A stretch of DNA of 7,765 nt from an uncultured Blautia sp. (GTDB lineage Bacteria > Bacillota > Clostridia > Lachnospirales > Lachnospiraceae), in NCBI GenBank assembly GCA_934409175.1, contig CAKRVX010000093.1:1-7765 (forward strand). The letters are read 5' to 3'. The notes beneath the pieces were generated by a model. It had not been told where the DNA came from. It saw only the letters and a program-made list of their open reading frames with translations, and did not search any database. The translations under genes were made by a program, and so were the position numbers. Below, one piece after another: positions 1-6,682 of the stretch; position 1 is the stretch's first letter; every line of letters begins with the position of its first letter.

Positions 1-3
1 TAC

Positions 4-74
4 AGGGGATTGGTCAAATGGTATGATAGGGGTCTCCAAAACCTTTGGTGGGAGTTCGATTCTCTCATCCCCTG
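4..74 (+). tRNA. tRNA-Trp (anticodon CCA), no encoded 3' CCA
   Basis: The sequence folds into a full cloverleaf. The 7-bp acceptor stem is 4-10 with 67-73. The D stem is 13-16 with 24-27, around a loop containing GG. The anticodon stem is 29-33 with 41-45 and includes two G-U pairs at its outer end. The anticodon loop CTCCAAA (34-40) gives anticodon CCA at 36-38, which reads UGG. A 4-nt variable region (46-49) is followed by the T stem 50-54 with 62-66 and loop TTCGATT. The discriminator is G74, as expected for bacterial tRNA-Trp, and the first pair is A-U. The next bases are CTCATT, so CCA must be added by a nucleotidyltransferase. Only 3 bases lie upstream, so the promoter is outside the window. 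Confidence 0.96.
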
Positions 75-80
75 CTCATT

Positions 81-127
81 AAGAGCCTGAAAGCCTTTAA
101 AATCAAGGCATTCAGGCTCTTTTGTTT
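81..127 (+). terminator. Rho-independent terminator of tRNA-Trp, possibly shared with the converging HAD gene
   Basis: Bases 81-91 pair with 111-121, an 11-bp run with core GAGCCTGAA/TTCAGGCTC. After one A-A mismatch, 93-97 pair with 105-109, closing a 7-nt loop. The stem runs straight into TTTTGTTTT on the plus strand, a classical terminator 7 bases after the tRNA. On the minus strand the same hairpin follows the stop of the HAD phosphatase gene by about 28 bases, but the tail there (CTTAATG) is weak. Termination in that direction is therefore possible but less certain. Confidence 0.9.
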
Positions 128-148
128 TGCCCGAAAAAGCAGATATCA

Positions 149-991
149 CTATAATTCCGGAATATGTTTATACAGAGCTTCAGCGATTCCGTCTTCTTCA
201 TTGGAGAGAGTGATTTCATCAGCCACTACTTTCAGTTCATCCGTTGCGTTTCCCATAGCTACACCAACTCCAGCGTATTTTACCATGGATTCATCGTTCT
301 GACTGTCACCAAAAGCAATCAGTTCATCTGCTTTGTATCCAAGCGAAGTCAGTACCGTGTCCAGAGCTTTTGCTTTGTCAATTCCTTTTTTGGTAAATTC
401 GTAATAGAATGGGGCGGTAAACATAGAATTCAAGGTATCTTTAAAAGGCTCACGCATTTCTTCGAAATGTTTCTGAAGATATACGTCATCTCCTGCTGTC
501 AGAATCTTATTCATAGGCCAATCTGCAAATTTAACCAGATCATCCGTCTCACAGAGCATATAATTGCAGTTACGTGCTTCATACCGGATAATATTTAAGT
601 GTTCATCTCTGTCCGTAACCATACAATCATACACATCTGTCACATACATATAGTCGCCCTTATACAGCATTGGATGTACATCAAATTTTTTCATATGTTC
701 CAACACTGCTTTTCCCTGCTCTACTGTCATGGTTTCATTAAACAGCACTTCCCCGGTCTGACAGTCAAACACTCTGGCACCATTATAGGAAACACATAAT
801 CCATGATATTTATCCATTTCCAGTTCTTCTACATACTGTATGAGTCCTTTGTCCGGTCTGCCAGATGCCAGAATCAGACGAATTCCTTTTTCCTGTGCCT
901 TTTTCAATACAGATTTTGTTTCAGGTGTGATCTCCTTTTTCTTATTGGTCAATGTACCATCAATATCTAATGCAATTACACGGATACTCAT
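149..991 (-). CDS. Cof-type HAD-IIB family hydrolase (phosphatase)
   Basis: This 280-residue protein has all four HAD motifs. Motif I is DIDGTLT (9-15) with nucleophile D9 and acid/base D11. Motif II is LASGR (41-45) with S43. The motif III lysine is about K202 in TKKGIDKAKAL. Motif IV is GDSQND (228-233) with the metal-binding aspartates. The long segment between motifs II and III is the C2B cap, and the length is typical of the Cof/YidA subfamily. Such cytoplasmic, Mg-dependent enzymes dephosphorylate sugar phosphates, flavin or cofactor phosphates and similar small metabolites; the substrate here cannot be read from the sequence. The start is supported by AAAGGAAAG about 4-5 bases before the ATG. 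The gene stands alone, divergent from the secreted-protein gene and converging on tRNA-Trp. The family call is firm and the substrate is unknown. Confidence 0.93.
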   Translation of the reverse strand: MSIRVIALDIDGTLTNKKKEITPETKSVLKKAQEKGIRLILASGRPDKGLIQYVEELEMDKYHGLCVSYNGARVFDCQTGEVLFNETMTVEQGKAVLEHMKKFDVHPMLYKGDYMYVTDVYDCMVTDRDEHLNIIRYEARNCNYMLCETDDLVKFADWPMNKILTAGDDVYLQKHFEEMREPFKDTLNSMFTAPFYYEFTKKGIDKAKALDTVLTSLGYKADELIAFGDSQNDESMVKYAGVGVAMGNATDELKVVADEITLSNEEDGIAEALYKHIPEL

Positions 992-1058
992 TTTTCTTTC
1001 CTTTCAAACTATACTGATATTTATTTTCAGAAATGTGTAAATTTGTATTAATTTCAGT

Positions 1059-1088
1059 ATTATAGCATAAATTTTGGGGTTTCTACAA
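1059..1088 (-). promoter_or_regulatory. Predicted sigma-A promoter of the HAD phosphatase gene
   Basis: On the minus strand a perfect TATAAT lies at 1059-1064, preceded by TGC, an extended -10 (TGn). A weak -35, TTGTAG, sits at 1083-1088 with an 18-nt spacer. The predicted start near 1052 gives a leader of about 60 nt. A 7-bp inverted repeat (1011-1017 with 1054-1060, ATACTGA/TCAGTAT) spans this leader and touches the -10 box; its meaning is unclear. Confidence 0.6.
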
Positions 1089-1119
1089 TTACTTTTATCT
1101 AATCCAGTCAATATTCACC

Positions 1120-1148
1120 TTGAAAATTCACCCTTAATATCGCATAAT
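1120..1148 (+). promoter_or_regulatory. Predicted sigma-A promoter of the secreted-protein gene
   Basis: TTGAAA at 1120-1125 and CATAAT at 1143-1148 are separated by exactly 17 nt. Five of six bases match consensus in each box. Transcription would start near 1155, giving a leader of about 60 nt before the ATG at 1216. This promoter does not overlap the opposing HAD promoter at 1059-1088; about 30 bp separate the two -35 boxes. Confidence 0.65.
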
Positions 1149-1200
1149 AGAGAGAAGAACAAAAATGCCCATAAATAATATTCTGAGCAAATCGTTCCCA

Positions 1201-1207
1201 AAAGGAG
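1201..1207 (+). promoter_or_regulatory. Ribosome binding site that fixes the start at 1216
   Basis: AAAGGAG lies 8 nt before the ATG at 1216, and the protein from there begins with a textbook signal peptide. The in-frame ATG at 1165 has only a purine-rich stretch without a good Shine-Dalgarno core. It would also place 17 extra residues ahead of the signal peptide, and it lies only about 10 nt after the predicted transcription start. The 1216 start is therefore preferred. Confidence 0.85.
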
Positions 1208-1215
1208 AATTAAAA

Positions 1216-2031
1216 ATGAAAACACAAAAAAACAGGTTTGTCAGATTTTTAATTGCACTCTGTACACTCTGTCTGGCAGCAGGCGTGGGAAATTCTCAGA
1301 ATGTGCAGGCTGCCTCAAAAGCAACATACACCATCAAAAAAATACAAGAGAAAAAAACATATAGGGATTCCTGTGCCATCTATCACTACGAACTCCCGCA
1401 ACTGAGGGGAAACAGTGCTGCGATCAGCAAGATCAACAAATCTTTAAAATCATACTATAGTAAAACACTTCCTTTGAAAAAAGAACTGTTTAATGAGTTT
1501 AAAGAATATAAGAAAAATGGCACTCTGAATAAACGTACCCGAAATCTCTTCGTAAAAACCGGCTGTAGCGAAACTTATAATAAAAATGGATATATAAGAT
1601 TCGTATTCCGCTTTTCCTGGCATGAATGCGGTTCTGAAGATTCCAACCAGACAACCGTGATCTATCGTTTAAAAGACGGTGCAAGAGTATCCCAAATCCC
1701 TTCATCTGCTGAGGAATCCAAAATTCTGAAACTAATAAAAGGCGTGTGGTATACTACTGACAAATCCGCATCTCATAATAAAGTAATATTTTCTGGAAAA
1801 ACCGTAAAATACTGTTCCACATATTCTTGTGATATAATCTGGACCGGTAAGATTGATGATGTTATCAGAACAAGTTACGGATATTATATCAAAATAGATT
1901 TGGGTTACAATTGTCACATTGGTTATCAGCTTCGCCTGAATAATAAAAATTCATTAAAATATATTGGACTGGGAGACTCTCAAAGTTCTGTCGGATACAG
2001 CAAATCTGAAAGTCTTATAAGAAAAAAATAA
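1216..2031 (+). CDS. Secreted protein of unknown function with a DUF4163/PdaC-RsiV-like N-terminal region
   Basis: From the ATG at 1216 the protein has 271 residues. A positively charged N-terminus and hydrophobic core (about 8-25) end in NVQA-A, a likely signal peptidase I site after residue 32. No lipobox, LPXTG anchor or membrane segment follows, so the product is probably released. Residues about 53-80 show YHYELPQLRG and INKSL, and about 126-160 show YIRFVFRF followed by RLKDGARV. This spacing resembles the extracytoplasmic DUF4163/DUF3298 region of PdaC and RsiV, though the usual DUF3298 tail is replaced. The C-terminal part (about 176-254, starting GVWYT and KVIFSGKTVKY) is beta-rich and ends with GLGDSQSS. 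I infer a separate small domain of unknown function. Mature cysteines are C53, C117, C138, C200, C205 and C233, enough for three disulfides. Codon use is visibly richer in AAA and AAT than in the neighbours. Deacetylase, sensor or binding activity cannot be claimed. Confidence 0.82.
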   Translation: MKTQKNRFVRFLIALCTLCLAAGVGNSQNVQAASKATYTIKKIQEKKTYRDSCAIYHYELPQLRGNSAAISKINKSLKSYYSKTLPLKKELFNEFKEYKKNGTLNKRTRNLFVKTGCSETYNKNGYIRFVFRFSWHECGSEDSNQTTVIYRLKDGARVSQIPSSAEESKILKLIKGVWYTTDKSASHNKVIFSGKTVKYCSTYSCDIIWTGKIDDVIRTSYGYYIKIDLGYNCHIGYQLRLNNKNSLKYIGLGDSQSSVGYSKSESLIRKK

Positions 2032-2051
2032 TTTAACCTGCTGTACAGATA

Positions 2052-2107
2052 AAACAGGAGCCAATGCATTATAGTTATGAAACATCTATGATGCACAGCT
2101 CCTGTTT
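2052..2107. terminator. Bidirectional terminator hairpin between converging genes
   Basis: AAACAGGAGC (2052-2061) pairs perfectly with GCTCCTGTTT (2098-2107). After a small internal loop the stem continues, with 2065-2069 pairing to 2091-2095, then a T-G pair, then 2071-2074 to 2086-2089. It lies 20 nt after the stop of the secreted-protein gene and 14 nt beyond the stop of ppk1. U-rich tails occur both ways: GTTTATTGTT on the plus strand, and GTTTTATCTG on the minus strand. It can therefore end both transcripts. Confidence 0.8.
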
Positions 2108-2121
2108 ATTGTTAACGGGTT

Positions 2122-4245
2122 TTATTTTTTCTCTTGTCCAGAATGGAGTGAATTATAACCTTTTTCCGCATTGCTGTAGGCCATTGCAAAAAATATTTCC
2201 TGGGAATTCAGACGTACGTCATTCAGATGCCTGTCCAGATAATTTCCAGTTTCAGTAAGTCTTTTTCCCTTCTCATCATCATTCATCATTGTCTCAAACA
2301 TCCAGTCCAGACGTTTCTTTAATTCTTCATCCAGTATCGGTGCAGCCACTTCGACTCGTCGAACTGTATTTCTGGTCATAAAATCCGCTGATGCGATATA
2401 GATTTTTTCACGGTCTTTTGTGCCAAACCGATAAATTCTGGAATGTTCCAGATAACGGCCAACAATACTTATGACTTTGATATTTTCGGTATATCCTTTG
2501 ATCTCCGGTATCAGACAGCAGATACCTCTGACGATCATTTCAATTTTTACGCCTGCCTGAGATGCTTCTACCAGTTTGTTGATAATGACTTTATCCGTAA
2601 GAGAATTTATCTTTATTCCAATATATCCCTTATTTCCCTGTTTCACCTGGTCAATTTCTTCCTGAATCATATCCAGCACTCTGTTCTGAAGACACTTCGG
2701 TGCTACCAGAAGAAGATCTGATTTTTCAACTACCTCTCCTTTTAAAAGTGCTGCAAAAACTTCTGCTGCTTCTTTTCCAATCTTCTGGTTTGCAGTAAGC
2801 AGTGACAGGTCTGTATATAATGCAGATGTCTTTTCATTATAATTTCCTGTACCAATCTGTGTGATATAGGATACTCCTTTTTCTGTTTTTCTGGAAATCA
2901 GACACAACTTGGAATGTACTTTGTATCCGTTCAGTCCATAGATTACTCTGCATCCTGCTTCTTCCAGTTTTCTGGAATATTCAATGTTGCTTTCTTCATC
3001 AAATCTCGCACGAAGTTCAACCAGTACCACTACTTCTTTTCCGTTTTCTGCGGCTTCTACAAGAGCGTCCACAATCTGGCTTTTATTCGCCAGACGATAG
3101 AGTGTCATCTTAATCGAAACAACGGTATCATCTTTTGCAGCTTCATTCAGCAGATTGATAAAAGATTTAATATTTTCAAATGGATAAGAAAACAGAACAT
3201 CTTTTTTCAGAATCTGAGGAATCAACAGACTCTTATCATCCAGTGACGGAGTCATTCTTGGAGTTCTTCTCTGATAAAAAAGTTTATCCTGTCCTGCATT
3301 TTTCAGATAGCTTTGAATACCAAATACAAAGGACATATCCAGCGGTACTCTGGACAGAAATACATATTCTTTTTCCACATGGAGTTCTTTACACAGAGCA
3401 CTTATCATTTTTTTGTTCAGTTCCCGGGACAACTCCATTCTTACCGGGTTCATTCTTCGTCTCTGTTTGATCAGATTTTCCATGGCATCCCTGTAATCCA
3501 GATCTTCATCATAAATAGTTTCCGTATCAATATCTGCATTTCTGGTAATTCGAATCAGAGATTTTTCTTTGATTTCATAATTTTTAAACATCTTCGGCAG
3601 GAAATGAAGAATGAGTTCTTCTGACAACATAAAAGTTCCCTTTCTGGTGGGAATATCAATCAGACGTTTAAATACATTATTGCTGCATGGAATAATTGCA
3701 GTTTTGGTTTTTCCACCTTTGGTCATAAGTGATGCTACTGCATAAATATCTTTGTTTTTCAAAAATGGAAATGGCTGCTGTTTGCTTACAATATTTGCAG
3801 ACAGATATGGTGCGATCTCCTGATCAAAATAAGTCTCCAGAAGTTTTCCCTCTTCTGCGGATAACCTGTTAAAATTGATCAGTCGTACGCCATAAGGTTC
3901 CAGTTCTCCCATCAGCTGCTCATAAATCGCTGCTTTTTTCTGATCCAGTTCCCTGGTCGCTTTCAGAATTGCAGTTACCTGCTCTTCACTGCTCATATAT
4001 GTTTTATTCTCACGGATGATCTCTGATGCTTCCATCTGATCCATCAGAGTTCCAACCCTTACTCTGTAAAATTCGTCCAGATTTGACTGATAGATAGATG
4101 CAAAAGTCAGCCTTTCTGCCAGTGGAACTCTGGGATTTCCTGCTTCATTCAGAACTCTTTCATTGAATTTCAGCCAGGAAAGTTCCCTGTTCATCATATA
4201 TACCGGTTTCGTTGTCTGCTCACGTTTCTTCTGAGTTTTTTTCAT
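2122..4245 (-). CDS. ppk1: Polyphosphate kinase PPK1
   Basis: PPK1 makes inorganic polyphosphate from the gamma-phosphate of ATP, reversibly, through a phosphohistidine enzyme. The 707-residue product is full length (E. coli PPK is 688). The N-terminal domain begins with NRELSWLKFNERVL (19-32) and SNLDEFYRVRVG (54-65). The phospholipase-D-like catalytic half has TLYRLANKSQIV (381-392), ELRARFDEESNI (410-421), VHSKL with catalytic H444, and EHSRIYRFG with the second histidine H601, followed by IYIASADFMTRN. R384 and R414 match the conserved arginines near the active site. The start is supported by GAGG about 10 nt upstream of the ATG. No exopolyphosphatase (ppx) or phosphate regulator is adjacent, so the gene appears monocistronic, with its own promoter 80-110 bp upstream. 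Read-through from the ABC operon upstream is possible, since no clear terminator with a U-tract separates them. Confidence 0.97.
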   Translation of the reverse strand: MKKTQKKREQTTKPVYMMNRELSWLKFNERVLNEAGNPRVPLAERLTFASIYQSNLDEFYRVRVGTLMDQMEASEIIRENKTYMSSEEQVTAILKATRELDQKKAAIYEQLMGELEPYGVRLINFNRLSAEEGKLLETYFDQEIAPYLSANIVSKQQPFPFLKNKDIYAVASLMTKGGKTKTAIIPCSNNVFKRLIDIPTRKGTFMLSEELILHFLPKMFKNYEIKEKSLIRITRNADIDTETIYDEDLDYRDAMENLIKQRRRMNPVRMELSRELNKKMISALCKELHVEKEYVFLSRVPLDMSFVFGIQSYLKNAGQDKLFYQRRTPRMTPSLDDKSLLIPQILKKDVLFSYPFENIKSFINLLNEAAKDDTVVSIKMTLYRLANKSQIVDALVEAAENGKEVVVLVELRARFDEESNIEYSRKLEEAGCRVIYGLNGYKVHSKLCLISRKTEKGVSYITQIGTGNYNEKTSALYTDLSLLTANQKIGKEAAEVFAALLKGEVVEKSDLLLVAPKCLQNRVLDMIQEEIDQVKQGNKGYIGIKINSLTDKVIINKLVEASQAGVKIEMIVRGICCLIPEIKGYTENIKVISIVGRYLEHSRIYRFGTKDREKIYIASADFMTRNTVRRVEVAAPILDEELKKRLDWMFETMMNDDEKGKRLTETGNYLDRHLNDVRLNSQEIFFAMAYSNAEKGYNSLHSGQEKK

Positions 4246-4279
4246 GGATATAATTCCTCACTTTTTTATCATAACGTTT

Positions 4280-4324
4280 ATAGCAATCCTGAGAAATAAT
4301 GCATTAATTTCACAGGATTGCTAT
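4280..4324. repeat. 45-nt imperfect inverted repeat (hairpin) at the ppk1 transcription start
   Basis: ATAGCAATCCTG (4280-4291) is a perfect inverted match of CAGGATTGCTAT (4313-4324). After one A-A mismatch, GAAAT (4293-4297) pairs with ATTTC (4307-4311). That leaves a 9-nt apical region that is itself nearly palindromic (AATGCATT). Neither strand has a T-tract right after the stem: the minus strand reads AAACGTTATG and the plus strand AGAATTATAT. It is thus not a typical intrinsic terminator, although it is the only candidate end for the ABC operon. Its outer edge overlaps the predicted +1 of ppk1, so it would form the extreme 5' end of the ppk1 mRNA or act as an operator. It may alternatively be a dispersed intergenic repeat. 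Confidence 0.75.
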
Positions 4325-4327
4325 AGA

Positions 4328-4356
4328 ATTATATTCTCTTAATATCAATTTCTGAA
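4328..4356 (-). promoter_or_regulatory. Predicted promoter of ppk1
   Basis: On the minus strand, TATAAT lies at 4328-4333 and a moderate -35, TTCAGA (4 of 6), at 4351-4356, with a 17-nt spacer. The predicted start is near 4320, giving a leader of about 75 nt that opens with the 45-nt inverted repeat. Confidence 0.6.
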
Positions 4357-4408
4357 AATATCCATGTTATATTTCTGTAAAATCTTTAATTTTTCCTCCA
4401 TATCGTGA

Positions 4409-5557
4409 TCATTTATGCTTTTTATACTTCGCTGCTGTCAATGCCAGACATACAAATACAATGATAAACAACCCCTCAATTCCCATTGCCATATGAATCT
4501 GTTCCGCAGCTTTATCTGTGAGAACCGTATACTCACCCAGCAGTTCATTTACCTGCTCATACCAGTATACAGGCAGAAACTGTGAAACTTTCAATACTTT
4601 TTTGTCCATCACACTCATAGGTACAAATACCCCACACAAAAAGCACATCCCCAAAGAGATCACATTGGCCATTCCACTGAGCATATTGCTGTTTTTAACA
4701 AACATTCCCATCAGATAGGAAAGGGACAATGCCACTATCATCATAAGCAGACTGTTCAAAAAATAATACCCCAATGTCCGTGAATTAAAAAACTCCCTTC
4801 CATACATGAGCTCTGCTCCGACAATACCAATTCCCCACAACACAATTCCCATAACCCCCATTGCCATCAGACCTTCCATACTCTGACGTTTCACTGATAC
4901 TGCAGAAGCTTCCATTCTTCTCTGAACATCCTCCTGGCGAAATGCCATCAGAATATATCCTGTCACATAACAAAATACTCCCAGAAACAGATATGGCAGA
5001 TAGCGAAAATAATAAAGATACCCTGGTATCTCAACATTTTCTCCACTTCCGGTTATGGTCTGCACCTGTGTATGTTTTTCATCTTTAATGGCATCGACAG
5101 TCTCTTCTGGTGAAAATCCTGCTGCCAGATAAGTTCTCGCCATATTGATATAACTGTTAATCTGCTGATCTACATAGTAAGAGGAATAAGACCCCGGGAC
5201 CTTCGTCACTTTAAGACTTTCTCCGTCCAATATACAGGACTGTGTGAAATTCTCCGGAATCTGCACAATATATTCCACGTTTCTGTAGAACAGATTCTCC
5301 TGCAGCACTTCCCTGTCATTTTTCAGAATAGTGATATGATGAATTTTTCCCAGATATTCCCGAAGCCCTTCTGCCAGAGCCTGACCGTCCGCATCTACGA
5401 TCCCGATTTCAATACTTTTGCTCTGGTAACTGTCACTGCCCTCTTTTCCTGCGGCAGCCTGCAATGCCAGTGCCACAGAAAAAAAGATCACCAGATACAT
5501 CACCACCAGGCCTGTATTCTTTTTTAATATTTTCATATATCCTTTAAATACTGTCAT
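4409..5557 (-). CDS. ABC-2 type transporter permease, second of the operon (LnrN-like position)
   Basis: This 382-residue integral membrane protein has one N-terminal helix (about 16-34), a large extracytoplasmic loop (about 35-180) and five more helices (about 181-204, 229-249, 264-285, 295-315 and 357-376). This is the usual plan of ABC2_membrane_3 exporters. The segment CGVFVPMSVMDKKVLKVSQF followed by LPVYWYEQ (about 308-335) is typical of that family, lying between the fifth and sixth helices. It should pair with the preceding permease to form the channel of an exporter powered by the ATPase encoded at 6683-7624. Its ATG lies inside the end of the upstream gene (14-nt overlap), with GGAGGG 6 nt before the start, so translation is probably coupled. 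The transported substrate is not evident. Confidence 0.9.
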   Translation of the reverse strand: MTVFKGYMKILKKNTGLVVMYLVIFFSVALALQAAAGKEGSDSYQSKSIEIGIVDADGQALAEGLREYLGKIHHITILKNDREVLQENLFYRNVEYIVQIPENFTQSCILDGESLKVTKVPGSYSSYYVDQQINSYINMARTYLAAGFSPEETVDAIKDEKHTQVQTITGSGENVEIPGYLYYFRYLPYLFLGVFCYVTGYILMAFRQEDVQRRMEASAVSVKRQSMEGLMAMGVMGIVLWGIGIVGAELMYGREFFNSRTLGYYFLNSLLMMIVALSLSYLMGMFVKNSNMLSGMANVISLGMCFLCGVFVPMSVMDKKVLKVSQFLPVYWYEQVNELLGEYTVLTDKAAEQIHMAMGIEGLFIIVFVCLALTAAKYKKHK

Positions 5558-6668
5558 AGCGTTCCCTCCGTACCAGTAAAAATGATGCAGTCACCAGCAC
5601 CAGACTCATCACCGCCAGAGTGAACAGGCTTCTGTAATAGCGCCCCTGATCATCATACACATTGATACAGTAAAATGCATCTGAGATCAGTGCCGCCGGA
5701 TTGATCCGGTTTACAAAAGGTGCATGCTTTTCCACAATATCTTTCATAGTATTGTTCATCAGACCTGCCAGGAAACTGCATACCATGGAAATTCCCAGAA
5801 TAATGCCGATCTTCGCCCCTTCTTTCATTTTTCCCAGACTTCCCACAAAAATTCCCATGGAAACTCCGATCAGCGATCCCAGGAAACAGATCACAAGCAT
5901 TCTCCCCATCTGTCCCTGAAAATCCAGCTTCAGTACATATCTCAAGTACAAAAGGAGGATCACCACATCCACATATCCCAGAAGAAATGAAGAAATCAGC
6001 TCTGAAAGGACCAGCTTCAGCTTATGGGTAGGAGTGACGCATCTTCTGGCTGCCAGAGCTGTAAGATTTGCCTGCAGTCTGATGGCTGCGCCAACCCCTA
6101 TGAAACATCCGTAGAGACATCCCATGGCAATCAGTGCATAAAAGAACTGCACATTTCCATCTATGGTCCTGCCGCCCAATGAAAATTCCTGAACACTGTT
6201 TTGCTGTCTCAGCATAACCTGAAGTCCATCGAAGATTCCTTTCGGATGGGTTTTCAACATATTTCTCACCGTATTTCTGGTATTTTCATAACTGTACAGA
6301 ACAGACTGAAGGATACTCTCTTCAATTCCACTTGATGCTACCGTCAGCGAAGGTTCTGCTCCAACATAATAAATTCCGGAAACTTTTTTCGCCTCCAGTT
6401 TCTCCCGTGCCTGTTCATCCGTCATTTCCTCCACAGACAGAAGCTTATCCTCTCCTCCTTCGATCTGATCCAGAAACATAAGGAACACCTGATCTGCTTG
6501 TGCTTCCTCCACCACAGCCACAGGTACTGTCTGAAAATCCGCATCACTAATATTTCCAAAAGCAAAATAAAACAGTGTTCCCAGAATCAATGGAAAAGCA
6601 AGGGGCCAGAAAGTCATTCCGAAATTTTTCAGCTTTACCTTCAGATTATATTTCAGCAAATGAAGCAT
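5544..6668 (-). CDS. ABC-2 type transporter permease, first of the operon (LnrM-like position)
   Basis: The 374-residue protein has the same plan as its downstream partner. A first helix lies at about 18-38, a long outer loop at about 39-174, then helices at about 175-197, 223-246, 257-278, 285-304 and 347-366. The outer loop contains an alpha/beta-like stretch (VPVAVVEE, VSGIYYV), as is common for this exporter family. The cytoplasmic stretch between helices 2 and 3 (LQANLTALAARRCVTPTHKLKLV) fits the coupling region that contacts the ATPase. The short gap to the ATPase stop (14 nt) and the strong GGGGGGAG site before the ATG show a single operon. The two permeases are alike in layout but clearly different in sequence, which suggests a heterodimeric channel. 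Substrate unknown. Confidence 0.9.
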   Translation of the reverse strand: MLHLLKYNLKVKLKNFGMTFWPLAFPLILGTLFYFAFGNISDADFQTVPVAVVEEAQADQVFLMFLDQIEGGEDKLLSVEEMTDEQAREKLEAKKVSGIYYVGAEPSLTVASSGIEESILQSVLYSYENTRNTVRNMLKTHPKGIFDGLQVMLRQQNSVQEFSLGGRTIDGNVQFFYALIAMGCLYGCFIGVGAAIRLQANLTALAARRCVTPTHKLKLVLSELISSFLLGYVDVVILLLYLRYVLKLDFQGQMGRMLVICFLGSLIGVSMGIFVGSLGKMKEGAKIGIILGISMVCSFLAGLMNNTMKDIVEKHAPFVNRINPAALISDAFYCINVYDDQGRYYRSLFTLAVMSLVLVTASFLLVRRERYDSI

Positions 6669-6682
6669 GTTATCTCCCCCCT

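Noticed and set aside
1..127. tRNA-Trp as an attachment site for an integrated element
   Set aside because: No integrase gene and no repeat of the tRNA 3' end was seen in the window; the adjoining genes look like stable chromosome.
164..991. Plus-strand open frames within the HAD gene and its upstream region
   Set aside because: They lie antisense to a gene with all four HAD motifs, lack convincing ribosome binding sites and look like translated antisense sequence.
1011..1060. ATACTGA/TCAGTAT inverted repeat in the HAD leader as a regulatory RNA
   Set aside because: The arms are only 7 bp with a 36-nt AT-rich loop; this can easily occur by chance in such AT-rich DNA, and no riboswitch features are visible.
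2443..3624. Several plus-strand frames of 90-110 residues inside ppk1
   Set aside because: They are antisense shadows of a full-length PPK1 and are rich in Phe, Ser and Ile as expected from reverse reading; no start signals.
4785..4973. Minus-strand 62-codon frame inside the second permease
   Set aside because: It is an out-of-frame reading within a well-supported membrane protein gene, with no independent signal.
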